From Lachnospiraceae bacterium UBA1683 (GTDB lineage: Bacteria; Bacillota; Clostridia; Lachnospirales; Lachnospiraceae), in assembly GCA_002320245.1 (NCBI GenBank), contig DCKD01000013.1:1-64000 (forward strand): a stretch of DNA of 64,000 nt. The letters are read 5' to 3'. A program made the translations under genes and the position numbers. The notes under the pieces were generated by a model, which did not search any database, was not told the origin of the DNA, and saw only the letters and a list, made by a program, of their open reading frames with translations. Of the stretch, positions 41,190 through 50,648 are shown piece by piece (positions within the stretch are counted from its first letter, which is position 1; every line of letters starts with the position of its first letter).

Positions 41190-43307
41190 CTAAAGTACAA
41201 TATCATCCAGTTTTTCCCAGTTTCCAGGCGCATAAGACTCTACTGTATTTCCTGATACAAGATAGAAAGTGTCCCCTGCATAAAGCCCTCTTGCCTCTGA
41301 GTACCCGTTCAATTCCCGGTCAAAGATACATTGGAAACCGGCATCCCCATAAGTGAAAATATAGTAATGCTGTCCCTGCCCATACCCGGAGAATCCAATC
41401 AACTGTTTTTTTATATCGATAAAAGCCGCCTTGTAGTTATGTGAAATATCTGTAGAATAACAATCCTCCAGCAAGTACTTCTGTATCTCTTCCGCCCCCT
41501 CCGGATTTGATACGTCAAACATGGAAAGTTTAACACCGTTTGTAGCCGTCCCGGTTTCATCCACATCCATTCCGATTCCCAGCAGCAATCCGTCACCGAA
41601 CGGATGGAGATATTCCGAGAATCCTGTAATTTTCAATGTCCCTGTCACCTCCGGCTTTTCCGGATTCGATAAATCCACGGAAAACAGTGGGTCTACCTGT
41701 TGGTAAGTCACAAAATATCCAACCTCCCCCATAAACCGTGCCGAATAAATCTGCTCATCCTTCGCAAGACCTTCTATCTGTCCAATCATTTTCAGATTTT
41801 TATCCAATACATACAACGCATTGCTGCCTTCCTGAATACCGTTCGCATCTCCAAACCGGATAATAGGCGTCACTCCGCTGTTTCCGGCCGTGCTGACCGT
41901 CGTGACTATGCGAAGATTTCCTTCATACTCATCAATACTAAACGAATCATTCAATGTTCCGTCTACTTTCGTCTGCCCGACAGCCTCCAGACTGCCATCC
42001 TCATATGTAATTTTTCGAATACAGGTCTGCGTGACGTCTGATTCTTTCGAATCAAAAACCGCCTCACATACATAGATACTGTCTTTACTCACATACACCA
42101 TTCCCGAACACCCGAAAATGGCCTTGCTCTCTGCCTTTTTATCCGGATTTTTCAATGAGAACGAAGAAATCACTGTATATTGGCTTCCCCGTTTATACTG
42201 CGGCATATAAATACTGTCACTTGCCAATGCCTTTCCCTGCACCTGCGGAATATAGGCATCTGTATCATTCTTTCCCGCTGACATATCCGCATAAAAATTG
42301 CTAAGCAGATAGACATATTCCCCACGCACGCGCATGGTATAAAAATCACCACTCTGAGTCACCTTTCCGAGGGATTCCGGTTTCTTCGGATTGCTGACGT
42401 CGTACGTTTCTGCCACGGTATACTGCTTGTACATTCCGCCGTATCCATCCCCGCCATCGTTGTACTCTGTCTTTGTATAGACAATCAGAAGTTTTCCGTC
42501 CTGCACATAGATTTCTGAGATATACTGGTCATCATCCAGACGAACCGTCCCCAACTGCTCCATCTTTTCCTGTTCAATGCTGACAATCTGTACCTTCTGA
42601 TTGTTCAAAATATAGAGATATTTCCCATCTGTTTTGACGACATCGCCCTCTGAAACACCGTCCTCCCGCACATTCGTATCCGAATACCCCGCTGCCGATG
42701 CGGATTCTGAACCCAGAACCGCTTTTTCGGCGGATGATGCCCCTGCCGCTGCCGCATTGTCAGAAGATGCGAGCCCCCGGTTTCCGGAATACTGTATGCT
42801 CTCTGTGACATTTCCTGCACTTCCGCCGATGTTGTTGCCCTCGTTTTCTTCCCTCAGATATTGATAAATCTCATCATAATCTTTCGCCGATGCAATTTTC
42901 GTCTCTGCATATTTTTCCGAAGAGTCTGCCGCTGCACTCCCGTTTTCGGAATTTTCTGTTTTCTGTTTTTCTGAATTCCCCGCCATATCCGCTGTCTGCA
43001 CTGTCTTTTCTTCAGAATGTCCACTCCGGCTCCAGACCGCAACTCCCACAGCAAGCGCACAACAGACCGCCACTGCGACTGTATATCCATATTTCCGGCG
43101 AACTTGCTTTTTTCCGGTTTTTTCGGATTCCTGTTTCTTTTCCTGCAGCAGCTTTTCGATGCTCTCCGGACACAGAGATTCCGGCACCTCTATCTTCTCT
43201 GTCTGCTGCCGAATCCGTTTTTCTACCAATTCTTCATTTATTTCATTTTTATCTTTGTTTTGATTTCCCGCATGCATACTTTCCAACTCTTTATTATCCC
43301 AACTCAT
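41190..43307 (-). CDS. Membrane-anchored beta-propeller-domain protein, probable anti-sigma partner
   Basis: The protein has 705 residues. About 70 cytoplasmic residues (charged, with a start resembling sigma-binding tails) precede one span (YTVAVAVCCALAVGVAVW, about 74-91). A Ser/Ala/Glu-rich linker and a large propeller follow, with signature stretches such as REDGVSEGDVVKTDGKYLYIL and YDVSNPKKPESLGKV of the Beta_propel family. The ECF sigma factor gene lies 16 bases upstream on the same strand, so this is likely its membrane-bound regulator sensing something outside the cell. The family is established; its ligand is unknown. Confidence 0.8.
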   Translation of the reverse strand: MSWDNKELESMHAGNQNKDKNEINEELVEKRIRQQTEKIEVPESLCPESIEKLLQEKKQESEKTGKKQVRRKYGYTVAVAVCCALAVGVAVWSRSGHSEEKTVQTADMAGNSEKQKTENSENGSAAADSSEKYAETKIASAKDYDEIYQYLREENEGNNIGGSAGNVTESIQYSGNRGLASSDNAAAAGASSAEKAVLGSESASAAGYSDTNVREDGVSEGDVVKTDGKYLYILNNQKVQIVSIEQEKMEQLGTVRLDDDQYISEIYVQDGKLLIVYTKTEYNDGGDGYGGMYKQYTVAETYDVSNPKKPESLGKVTQSGDFYTMRVRGEYVYLLSNFYADMSAGKNDTDAYIPQVQGKALASDSIYMPQYKRGSQYTVISSFSLKNPDKKAESKAIFGCSGMVYVSKDSIYVCEAVFDSKESDVTQTCIRKITYEDGSLEAVGQTKVDGTLNDSFSIDEYEGNLRIVTTVSTAGNSGVTPIIRFGDANGIQEGSNALYVLDKNLKMIGQIEGLAKDEQIYSARFMGEVGYFVTYQQVDPLFSVDLSNPEKPEVTGTLKITGFSEYLHPFGDGLLLGIGMDVDETGTATNGVKLSMFDVSNPEGAEEIQKYLLEDCYSTDISHNYKAAFIDIKKQLIGFSGYGQGQHYYIFTYGDAGFQCIFDRELNGYSEARGLYAGDTFYLVSGNTVESYAPGNWEKLDDIVL

Positions 43308-43323
43308 CTGTTTCCCCTTTCTG

Positions 43324-43833
43324 CTACAACATCCCCCGCATTTTCTCCAAAGCTCTGGACTTCCGCGAACGTACTGTAGCCGGTTTCAATTCCAGTATTT
43401 CCCCAATCTCATCACTGGAATATCCTTCAAAAACAGAACACGACACAATCATCCGGTCCACTTCCTCCAGCCGCATGAATGCTTCCCTCACGTCATAGTT
43501 CTCTTCCTGGCTCACCTCTTGTACTGCCATTTCTTCATTCAATTGTTCTGTTCTGCACACCTGTTGTAAGTGCTTCTTACAGCAATTCACCAGAATCTTA
43601 AATATCCAGCCCCGAAACGATGTCTCTTTCTTCAGCTTCCCGATATTCTCATATGCCGCGATAACAGTCTCGCTCACAGCATCTTCCGCATCCTGTGGGT
43701 GTTTCATCGTGTATAAGGCAAATCGGTATAACTCTTTATATATCCTTGCATATAGCTCCGAAAATGCCTTTACATCTCCACGTTTTGCTTTCCGAATCAA
43801 CTGTTCCTCTGAATGGCTCCCATAATCGTACAT
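43324..43833 (-). CDS. ECF-type RNA polymerase sigma factor
   Basis: The start at 43833 (MYDYGSHSEEQLIRKAKRGD) follows a purine-rich site (GAGAGGGGGCA); the frame extends upstream without one. The protein has 169 residues. Region 2 is at about 15-80 (FSELYARIYKELYRFALYTM and DAEDAVSETVIAAYENI). Region 4 has VFEGYSSDEIGEILELKPATVRSRKSRALEKM. It directs RNA polymerase to stress or envelope promoters and is co-encoded with the anchored beta-propeller protein, presumably its antagonist. The target promoters are unknown; autoregulation is usual. Confidence 0.9.
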   Translation of the reverse strand: MYDYGSHSEEQLIRKAKRGDVKAFSELYARIYKELYRFALYTMKHPQDAEDAVSETVIAAYENIGKLKKETSFRGWIFKILVNCCKKHLQQVCRTEQLNEEMAVQEVSQEENYDVREAFMRLEEVDRMIVSCSVFEGYSSDEIGEILELKPATVRSRKSRALEKMRGML

Positions 43834-44022
43834 GAATTGCCCCCTCTCTTTTGCCTGAATATCGGATGGGAATAGAATCTTCCATCTGATATATATAAGA
43901 GTAAAAAAATAAGCATTTTGTTGCATCTGATTTTACTTTATTATAAATTTTCTTTTCTGTACAGCACAAATCCAAAAACATTTCTGATGGATAGTATTAC
44001 AACGCCGCATAGAAATACAACG

Positions 44023-44143
44023 AGTCAAAGACTCCGCTGCAAGCAACGGGCCATCAAATTTGCCATGTCCCAAGGGGCGTGGTATTTGGCCTGTGCTCCG
44101 CTTCGGTCGGTGCTAATCGGGTGCCACAGGCACTCAGCACCCC
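44023..44143. repeat. Dispersed non-coding repeat, copy 2
   Basis: Second copy of the 1402-1525 element, sharing AGTCAAAG, AAGCAACGGG, GCTCCGCTTCGGTCGGTGCTA and GCCACAGGCACTCAGCACCC. Related sequence may extend to about 44200 (a CAAATATCCTTGCAAGC stretch). It lies between the ECF operon and the hydratase terminator. Confidence 0.75.
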
Positions 44144-44203
44144 TCGCGGCAGTCGCCAAATATCCTTGCAAGCTTGGCTGCCTGGCTCGTTGCCCACGGA
44201 AAT

Positions 44204-44251
44204 AAAAAAGGACGGAATGTGCAATAAAAACTGTACATTACCGTCCTTTTT
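44204..44251. terminator. Terminator of the aconitase-type hydratase
   Basis: AAAAAAGGACGGAATGT...ACATTACCGTCCTTTTT forms a long stem with A and T runs on both sides, so it can terminate in either direction. It lies 35 bases after the minus-strand hydratase stop. Confidence 0.85.
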
Positions 44252-44285
44252 CGGTTCTTATATGCTCTTTGATACCGTATTTACA

Positions 44286-46553
44286 TTATCCCCGGTAATA
44301 ATTAATCAGACACCCCTTCAGAATAATCTCACGCTCTGCGTCTGTCATATCACCAAGTTGCAGCCCGATTTCTTTCAGAGTATCGCCAACAACGTAAGCC
44401 TTTACAGAAGTCTGCTTTTCTTCAATTACCTTTCTCACGTCAGGTACAAAAATGTAATCTCCATTTACAAACGGAAGCGCCTCGTGGTCCGCATCTGTCA
44501 GGAACGGCAGCATTCCCCAGTTAATCAGGTTAGATCGGTAGCGTTTTGTTGCATATTCATTTGCAATATTCGCCCATCCGCCTAATACTTTCTGACAGGA
44601 TGCAGCCTGCTCACGTGCAGAACCGTCCCCAGGCTTGACTGCAAAGATGGTACTTCCAACGCCGATATTTCCATTGCCAACCTCCGGATATGCTTTCTGG
44701 ATTACAGCCATTACCGGTTTCAGTTCCTCCAGTGCATCCAACGGACACTCGTCGGCTTCAATGGCTTTTTGCGCAGCCTGTACCTCCTTTGCACGCCCTA
44801 CATATGCAGGATCTTTTCTGGAAAGTGCAAACTCTGCCAGCCCAAGCGGATTGGAGCGGTAAGAAGATGTCTCACCGGACGGAATCAACTCGTCTGTCGT
44901 TGTAACCGGATCATGAATCTCAGAAACAACTTTCAGAATCAGATTCTCCGGCAAAGCGGACATTGCCGGCCAGTCTTTAATATTTGGTCCAAATTTAATC
45001 TCAACAGAAGGATCTGCAACGCCCTTGCTGTCAAATACACGGTTTGCATAAATACTTGCATCGAAATGATATTTCTGTCCCTTATACTCCACGTCCATTG
45101 CAGTTGCAGGTGTCAGGAATCCTTTATTTGCAGCAGTTGCAGCGATGGAACGCGCATCCATCAGGGCAACAGAGGAAATCTGTCCGTTCTGTAACTTGGA
45201 GCCTTCACGGTTCGGGAAGTTTCTTGTAGAGTGACGGATTGACAATGCATTGTTTGCCGGGGTGTCTCCTGCTCCGAAACACGGACCGCAGAATGCAGTT
45301 TTCACAATAGTCCCTGCCTCCATCAAGTCCGCAACCGCACCATTTTTCACAAGCTCCATATAAATCGGTGTACTTGCCGGATATACACTGAATGTAAATT
45401 CATCTGCACCGATATTCTTTCCCTTGATAATATCCGCAGCGGCACAGATATTTTCAAAGCCACCGCCTGCACATCCTGCGATGATTCCCTGCTCAACATA
45501 TAATTTTCCATCAATCACCTTATCCTGCAGACTGTAATCAACTGCGCCGTCAAGGCTTATAAGTGCTTTCTGCTCCACATCGTGAAGGATATCCTTCAGA
45601 TTTGCATTCAGCTCGTCAATTGTGTAAACATTGCTTGGATGGAACGGCATCGCAATCATTGGCTTAATTTCACTTAAATTTACATAAACCATGCCATCAT
45701 AATATGTGCATGCCCCTGGATTCAGCTCTTTGTAATCACCGCTTCTTCCGTGAATATCAAAAAATTCCTGAATCTTCTCATCTGTTCTCCAGATTGAGGA
45801 CAGACAGGTTGTCTCTGTCGTCATGACGTCAATTCCAATACGGAAATCTGCACTTAACTTGCTTACCCCCGGTCCAACGAACTCCATCACTTTATTGTTT
45901 ACATAGCCATTTCCGAATGTCGCGCCGATAATTGCAAGTGCCACATCCTGAGGACCAACGCCTTTCATCGGCTCCCCGTCAAGGTAAATTCCGATAACGC
46001 CCGGCATCTTAATATCATATGTTTTATTCAGAAGTTGTTTTACAAGCTCCGGACCACCTTCACCCATCGCCATTGTTCCAAGCGCACCATAGCGGGTGTG
46101 GCTGTCGGAACCCAAAATCATCTTGCCGCCGCCTGCCAGCATCTCCCTTGCAAACTGATGAATAACTGCCTGATGAGGCGGTACGTAGACACCGCCGTAT
46201 TTCTTTGCACAGGTCAGACCAAACATATGGTCATCCTCATTGATTGTACCGCCAACCGCACACAAAGAGTTGTGACAGTTTGTCAGCACATAAGGAATCG
46301 GGAACCTTTCCAATCCTGACGCTCTCGCAGTCTGGATAATCCCGACAAATGTAATATCATGGGATGTCAGCTTATCAAACTTAATCTGCAGATTCTCCAT
46401 ATTACCGGATGTATTATGTTCACTCAGGATTCTGTAAGCCATCGTATTCTCTGCTGCTTCTTCCCTTGACAGAGGGACCTGCACACTTCCATTGTCTTCC
46501 ACAATCTCAGTACCATTTAACAGATACACACCATTGTCATATAATTTAATCAT
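44286..46553 (-). CDS. Aconitase-family hydratase
   Basis: The protein has 755 residues with the aconitase alpha domain and swivel domain. The iron-sulfur Cys residues are visible in TTETTCLSSIW and AFCGPCFGAGDTPANN, with LGSDSHTRYGALG as the aconitase signature. It matches the single-chain hydratase group annotated near YbhJ and mitochondrial-type aconitase rather than AcnB. It probably converts citrate to isocitrate, linking with the citrate synthase at 37009, but a related 2-methylcitrate or homoaconitate role is possible. Single gene; AGGAGG precedes the start. Confidence 0.85.
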   Translation of the reverse strand: MIKLYDNGVYLLNGTEIVEDNGSVQVPLSREEAAENTMAYRILSEHNTSGNMENLQIKFDKLTSHDITFVGIIQTARASGLERFPIPYVLTNCHNSLCAVGGTINEDDHMFGLTCAKKYGGVYVPPHQAVIHQFAREMLAGGGKMILGSDSHTRYGALGTMAMGEGGPELVKQLLNKTYDIKMPGVIGIYLDGEPMKGVGPQDVALAIIGATFGNGYVNNKVMEFVGPGVSKLSADFRIGIDVMTTETTCLSSIWRTDEKIQEFFDIHGRSGDYKELNPGACTYYDGMVYVNLSEIKPMIAMPFHPSNVYTIDELNANLKDILHDVEQKALISLDGAVDYSLQDKVIDGKLYVEQGIIAGCAGGGFENICAAADIIKGKNIGADEFTFSVYPASTPIYMELVKNGAVADLMEAGTIVKTAFCGPCFGAGDTPANNALSIRHSTRNFPNREGSKLQNGQISSVALMDARSIAATAANKGFLTPATAMDVEYKGQKYHFDASIYANRVFDSKGVADPSVEIKFGPNIKDWPAMSALPENLILKVVSEIHDPVTTTDELIPSGETSSYRSNPLGLAEFALSRKDPAYVGRAKEVQAAQKAIEADECPLDALEELKPVMAVIQKAYPEVGNGNIGVGSTIFAVKPGDGSAREQAASCQKVLGGWANIANEYATKRYRSNLINWGMLPFLTDADHEALPFVNGDYIFVPDVRKVIEEKQTSVKAYVVGDTLKEIGLQLGDMTDAEREIILKGCLINYYRG

Positions 46554-46657
46554 GTATAACCTCCTGATCTTTCTGAATTATTTTCTGAATCACTATGCGT
46601 TATATTTTAGCATGGTGAAGTACGCTTGTAAAGAACCTCAATTTGGTAAATTTTCAT

Positions 46658-46702
46658 CAATTGGGGACGTAGTAATCGTGAGATTTACTACGTCCCCAAT
46701 TG
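46658..46702. repeat. Perfect 18-bp palindrome (REP-like hairpin)
   Basis: CAATTGGGGACGTAGTAA and TTACTACGTCCCCAATTG are exact complements around nine bases. Hairpins with GGGGACG-type stems commonly accompany IS200-like REP transposases in Clostridia. The following GC-rich stretch to about 46900 has no gene. Confidence 0.75.
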
Positions 46703-46945
46703 AACTTCAGGGTGTCCCTTTTTTGCATTTGGGGTGTCCCCGGTTAAATCTGCACTTTTTCTCGGCGCCCCAATGCTTTGCACTCCTCATGCCACGGCTG
46801 CAACAACATTGCTCCGCAGCGTACACACTGTGGCAGGAAACCAAACCAGAACAGCCATACGCGAAAAAAGGACAACGTTTTACAACGCCATCCTTTTATC
46901 TTACCGTGAAGAAGTCATCATGATTTTTTATAACACTGTCTGTCC

Positions 46946-47530
46946 TTAATCATGTTCACGCAATATTTTCTTTATTTCAATTTTCGTCTCGCCAATTCCT
47001 ATTACATCGTCGCGCTGAATCACTACCGGACGATGAATCTGCTTTCCATTTAAATATGTTCCGTTGCGGGAGTCCATATCCTTCAGGTAAAGTTTATCTT
47101 CATTACGGATAATCGCGCAATGCAGTTTGGAAATCCTCGGGTCATCCTGAATGGAAATATATTTTTCAAACTCAGGCGTCCGCCTTCCTCTTCCAATTCC
47201 AATATTATCATAAAAGATAAATGTATACTTCTCCCATGTCTCCAGATTCTCCAGAATCAGTTTCCACTGTTTTTTCACCGGTGCTTTCCGCTGTGGTGTC
47301 TCCCGTGCCCTCACTGGCTCCTGTCTTTGTTCCTGTCGCGCCGGTCGTCTGCGCCGAGGCTGTTCGTACTCTTCTTCCTCATCATCCTCATCATAATCAT
47401 CTTCTTCGTCCTCATCATATTCATCTTCGTAGTCATCCACTTTTCTTCCCTTGACCAATACGACAACGATAATAATTATCAGAATTAAAGCAACCGCTAT
47501 CAGCGCTCCCATTATCATTAAGTACTGCAT
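46946..47530 (-). CDS. FHA-domain protein with N-terminal membrane anchor
   Basis: The protein has 194 residues. A span (about 5-26, MGALIAVALILIIIIVVVLV) is followed by a strongly acidic linker (repeated Asp/Glu, about 33-58) and an Arg/Pro-rich one. The FHA fold (about 90-190) has GIGRGRRTPEF, the phosphothreonine-binding Ser-x-x-His in ISKLHCAI and the DSRNGTYLNG loop, all intact. It would bind phosphothreonine partners of a Ser/Thr kinase at the membrane. No kinase gene is in this window. Clostridia often encode such proteins near cell-division genes; here it stands alone before pgi. Confidence 0.85.
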   Translation of the reverse strand: MQYLMIMGALIAVALILIIIIVVVLVKGRKVDDYEDEYDEDEEDDYDEDDEEEEYEQPRRRRPARQEQRQEPVRARETPQRKAPVKKQWKLILENLETWEKYTFIFYDNIGIGRGRRTPEFEKYISIQDDPRISKLHCAIIRNEDKLYLKDMDSRNGTYLNGKQIHRPVVIQRDDVIGIGETKIEIKKILREHD

Positions 47531-47605
47531 ATTTTTTCACTCCTTTGGTATTTAATATTACTATATTTTGTCAATTCTTTCAAGACAAAAAGAGAACTGA
47601 AAAGT

Positions 47606-47659
47606 GAACAGCAACAAGCGTCAAAAAGTAAACCAAAAAAGAACGGCAACAAGCGTCAA
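47606..47659. repeat. Short direct repeat before the FHA gene
   Basis: GAACAGCAACAAGCGTCAA (47606-47624) recurs as GAACGGCAACAAGCGTCAA at 47641-47659, a 35-base period. Surrounding AAAGAGAAC-type words continue the pattern. Confidence 0.5.
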
Positions 47660-47673
47660 GATAGAACCGAAAA

Positions 47674-47714
47674 GAGAACCGAACTCCTGCTTTTTACAGG
47701 AATATACGGTTCTC
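47674..47714 (-). terminator. Terminator of pgi
   Basis: GAGAACCG...CGGTTCTC with an inner CCTG/CAGG stem forms a bulged hairpin. On the minus strand it is followed by TTTTC, 32 bases after the pgi stop. Confidence 0.75.
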
Positions 47715-47745
47715 CTTCATATATCGTTATTTAAATAAATATCTT

Positions 47746-49095
47746 CTATAATCTCTTCAGCAACGCTTCTCTTTCTTCCTCATATCCAGGTTTTCCAAGC
47801 AGGGCAAACATATTCCTCTTGTAACTCTCAACACCTGGCTGGTTAAACGGATTTACGCCGAGCAAATATCCGCTCACGCCACATGCAAACTCAAAGAAAT
47901 AGAACAACTGCCCAAGATAAAATGCATTCTGCTCCGGAATCCTCACCATCAGGTTCGGCACATTGCCATCTGTATGTGCCAGAATTGTTCCGTTCATCGC
48001 ACTCTTATTTACAAAATCAACTGTCTTTCCTGCCAGATAATTCAATCCATCCAAGTCAACCGGTTCTTCATTTATTGTCAGTTCTGCTCTGGATTTCTCC
48101 ACATTCAATACAGTCTCATACATAATTCTGCTGCCGTCCTGAATGAACTGTCCCATAGAATGAAGGTCTGTTGTCAAATCAACAGATGCCGGGAAAACAC
48201 CCTTCTGGTCTTTTCCTTCACTCTCGCCGAAAAGCTGTTTCCACCATTCAGATACATAATGCAGGCTTGGCTCATAGTTTGCCAGGACTTCGACTGATTT
48301 TCCTTTGCGGTGAAGAATATTGCGGACTGCCGCATACTGCAGCGCATCATTCTCCGCGAAATCATTTTCCAAAGCAAGCTTTCTTCCGGATGCTGCGCCT
48401 TCCATCAACTCATCGATATTAACGCCGCTGACCGCGATTGGCAGAAGACCAACTGCTGTCAGAACAGAGAAACGTCCGCCCACGTCATCCGGTACAACAA
48501 ATGTCTCATATCCTTCTTCTGTTGCCAGATTCTTCAATGCACCTTTTTCCTTGTCTGTGGTTGCATAAATTCTTCCGGCAGCCTCTTCTTTTCCATATTT
48601 TTTCTCAAGAATCTCTTTAAATACACGGAAGGCAATGGCAGGTTCTGTTGTTGTTCCAGATTTTGAAATCATATTAATAGAAAAGTCTCTGTCTCCGACC
48701 GTCTCAATTAAATCACAGAGATATGTACTGCTGATGCTGTTGCCAACATAATAAATCTCCGGAGCTTTTCTGATTTCTTTGGATACGCTGTTTGCAAATG
48801 AATGTCCAAGAAATTCAATCGCAGCTCTTGCTCCAAGGTAAGAACCTCCGATACCGATTACAAGAAGTACATCGGAATCCTGACGAATCTTCTCTGCCGC
48901 TTTCTGAATGCGTGCAAACTCGTCTTTATCATAATCTACCGGGAGATCAATCCATCCCAGAAAATCATTTCCAGCTCCTGTCTTTGCAAGCAGCTTGTCC
49001 CTTGCCTGCGCTACCAGCTCGCCCATGTACTGCATCTCATGTTCCTGAATAAAACCTGTCGCTTTTGAATAATCAAATGTTACTTTATTAGCCAT
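47746..49095 (-). CDS. pgi: Glucose-6-phosphate isomerase
   Basis: ATG at 49095 (MANKVTFDYSKA) is preferred over a TTG six bases upstream because GGAAGG is seven bases before it. The protein has 449 residues, the usual Firmicute length. Motifs include VIGIGGSYLGARAAIEFL, SKSGTTTEPAIAFR (phosphate-binding loop), DDVGGRFSVLTAVGLLP, the catalytic Glu in FGESEGK and QPGVESYKRNMFALLGKPG at the end. It interconverts glucose-6-phosphate and fructose-6-phosphate in glycolysis. It is a single gene with its own terminator, and tandem repeats lie in its upstream region. Confidence 0.95.
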   Translation of the reverse strand: MANKVTFDYSKATGFIQEHEMQYMGELVAQARDKLLAKTGAGNDFLGWIDLPVDYDKDEFARIQKAAEKIRQDSDVLLVIGIGGSYLGARAAIEFLGHSFANSVSKEIRKAPEIYYVGNSISSTYLCDLIETVGDRDFSINMISKSGTTTEPAIAFRVFKEILEKKYGKEEAAGRIYATTDKEKGALKNLATEEGYETFVVPDDVGGRFSVLTAVGLLPIAVSGVNIDELMEGAASGRKLALENDFAENDALQYAAVRNILHRKGKSVEVLANYEPSLHYVSEWWKQLFGESEGKDQKGVFPASVDLTTDLHSMGQFIQDGSRIMYETVLNVEKSRAELTINEEPVDLDGLNYLAGKTVDFVNKSAMNGTILAHTDGNVPNLMVRIPEQNAFYLGQLFYFFEFACGVSGYLLGVNPFNQPGVESYKRNMFALLGKPGYEEEREALLKRL

Positions 49096-49185
49096 TGTCA
49101 ATCCTTCCTCTCTAACTATTGCTCATTTGTAACCTCTTGCTTTATCATATCAAATCTGTTCGTTTGAATCAAGACCAACTCCGGT

Positions 49186-49285
49186 GGTTCTTTGAAAAAA
49201 ACCTTGGTTGCTCTTCGAAAAAAACGGTTGCTCTTCGAAAAAACTCCGACGGTTCTTTGAAAAAACTTCAACGGTTCTTCAAAAA
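49186..49285. repeat. Tandem degenerate repeats upstream of pgi
   Basis: Five units of about 20-25 bases follow each other: GGTTCTTTGAAAAAA, GGTTGCTCTTCGAAAAAAA, GGTTGCTCTTCGAAAAAA, GGTTCTTTGAAAAAA, GGTTCTTCAAAAA. They lie between pgi and the next gene upstream, in the likely promoter region. Confidence 0.7.
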
Positions 49286-49318
49286 TTGTTATTGTATAAC
49301 CGAACTTTCGCATTTGTT

Positions 49319-50206
49319 TTATGCAAGAAACTCTTCCAAAATCTGCCGGATTGCCTCCTCTCTCAAAACGGAATCCTCATCGGAACCTGTTTTTTCCTTC
49401 ACCGCCTTACGAATAATCTGCCGCGCCGCCTCTCCCTTTTGCGGTTTTCGCGGCGTCCCCTCAATATTGATAGGTAATTCTCCTGTCCCGCCGACCGTTT
49501 CACCGGCTGCCATCGGGGAGTCTGCCATACTCCCATTGCCCGTTTCCCTGCCGGACGCGTTTCCGTCTGCCACATTCCCATTCCATGCCTCTCTTCCGGC
49601 TGCATTGCCATCTGCCGTACTTGCCCGCGCCGTTGAAGCTCCGTCCGGATGAATCACATCAATCTGCTCCCGCTCACCCTGACGCTGCCGCCGATACCGG
49701 AACGCACAAATATTTTCCAGATAATCCACCATATAATTTTTTACCGCATCAATCTTGTACTGCTCATCAGAAACCTGTCCAACGACAAAGAGCAAAATCA
49801 TTTCTGCCGCTCCCATCATGACATACCGATACATTTCTTCGCATACTCCCTGATTCATATACCATGCCAATGCACCAACCGCTGCCAGGATACCCGCACC
49901 CCAGACAGACTGTCTCTCCAGTTGTTTCCATGTATGTATCCTGAAAATATTTCCCCGATACTCATAAATATATTTCTCCACAAATGCCTCTGTATTCACT
50001 ACCCCATCATGCAACATGCATGCGTGTTCATATTTTGAGCGCACCAGTTTTATCAGCTTATGTGTACTTTTGGACATATTCGATGCCGCATTTATCATCC
50101 GTCGAAGAGTAATCTGGTTCATCACTTTCGCCAGAATCCCGATAACACCGACCGCAACCATCAAATCAAATATGATGTTCGTGTCTGTTACCAACTCATA
50201 AAACAT
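49319..50206 (-). CDS. Hypothetical membrane protein with low-complexity tail
   Basis: The protein has 295 residues. One span lies near the start (about 13-30) and two in the middle (about 101-118 and 127-147). Between them is a roughly 70-residue charged stretch (SKSTHKLIKLVRSKYEHACML). After residue 180 comes a Gly/Asn/Ala-rich linker with repeated words such as ADGNAAGRE, ADGNASGRE and GNGSMAD, then a charged helix at the C-terminus. The family is not recognised. The linker repeats suggest replication slippage and probably vary between strains. Confidence 0.6.
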   Translation of the reverse strand: MFYELVTDTNIIFDLMVAVGVIGILAKVMNQITLRRMINAASNMSKSTHKLIKLVRSKYEHACMLHDGVVNTEAFVEKYIYEYRGNIFRIHTWKQLERQSVWGAGILAAVGALAWYMNQGVCEEMYRYVMMGAAEMILLFVVGQVSDEQYKIDAVKNYMVDYLENICAFRYRRQRQGEREQIDVIHPDGASTARASTADGNAAGREAWNGNVADGNASGRETGNGSMADSPMAAGETVGGTGELPINIEGTPRKPQKGEAARQIIRKAVKEKTGSDEDSVLREEAIRQILEEFLA

Positions 50207-50548
50207 AACCTATCCCTCCTGCTTATTTAGTTTGTCTTTTACACAATAATCCGGATTGTGTTGAGGCTATTATAGCCCATTTGCCTGCATTTTGCGCAAT
50301 AAACCGTTCTACATAATTCTACATATCGCAGAACTTTACCGCTCCGTATCGGCTCCGTATGAACTTCCTGAAATTTACCTGAACCACTTCATAAACATCT
50401 GTCTTTCAGCTCAACCAAAACACTCTTACCTTGCGAAACTGTCCCATAGATTTTGATTTGCGCTCCGTCTTTGGAAATGTCGATTCCCGAAATATTTTCC
50501 GGAATTATGACATACGAATCTTTTCTGGATTTTTACTGTCTGGTTTGC

Positions 50549-50554
50549 TATAAT
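50549..50554 (+). promoter_or_regulatory. Extended -10 promoter of the TSCPD gene
   Basis: TGCTATAAT is a perfect extended -10 box about 95 bases before the start. No good -35 is seen, as is common with extended -10 promoters. The remaining 50207-50648 stretch holds no gene. Confidence 0.5.
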
Positions 50555-50648
50555 CTAAATAATTGGAAAACGCAGCCCTTTTCCCGTTCTTTCAATTGAT
50601 TACCAGTTTATTTACAAACTTCACACAATTTTCAGGAGGTATTTAATA

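Noticed and set aside
41411..43090. Several ORFs of 60-80 codons on both strands inside the beta-propeller gene
   Set aside because: Shadow frames of a clearly coding gene; no ribosome sites.
49116..49313. 65-aa minus-strand ORF upstream of pgi
   Set aside because: It is the translation of the tandem repeats, giving repeated FF/K words without a ribosome site.
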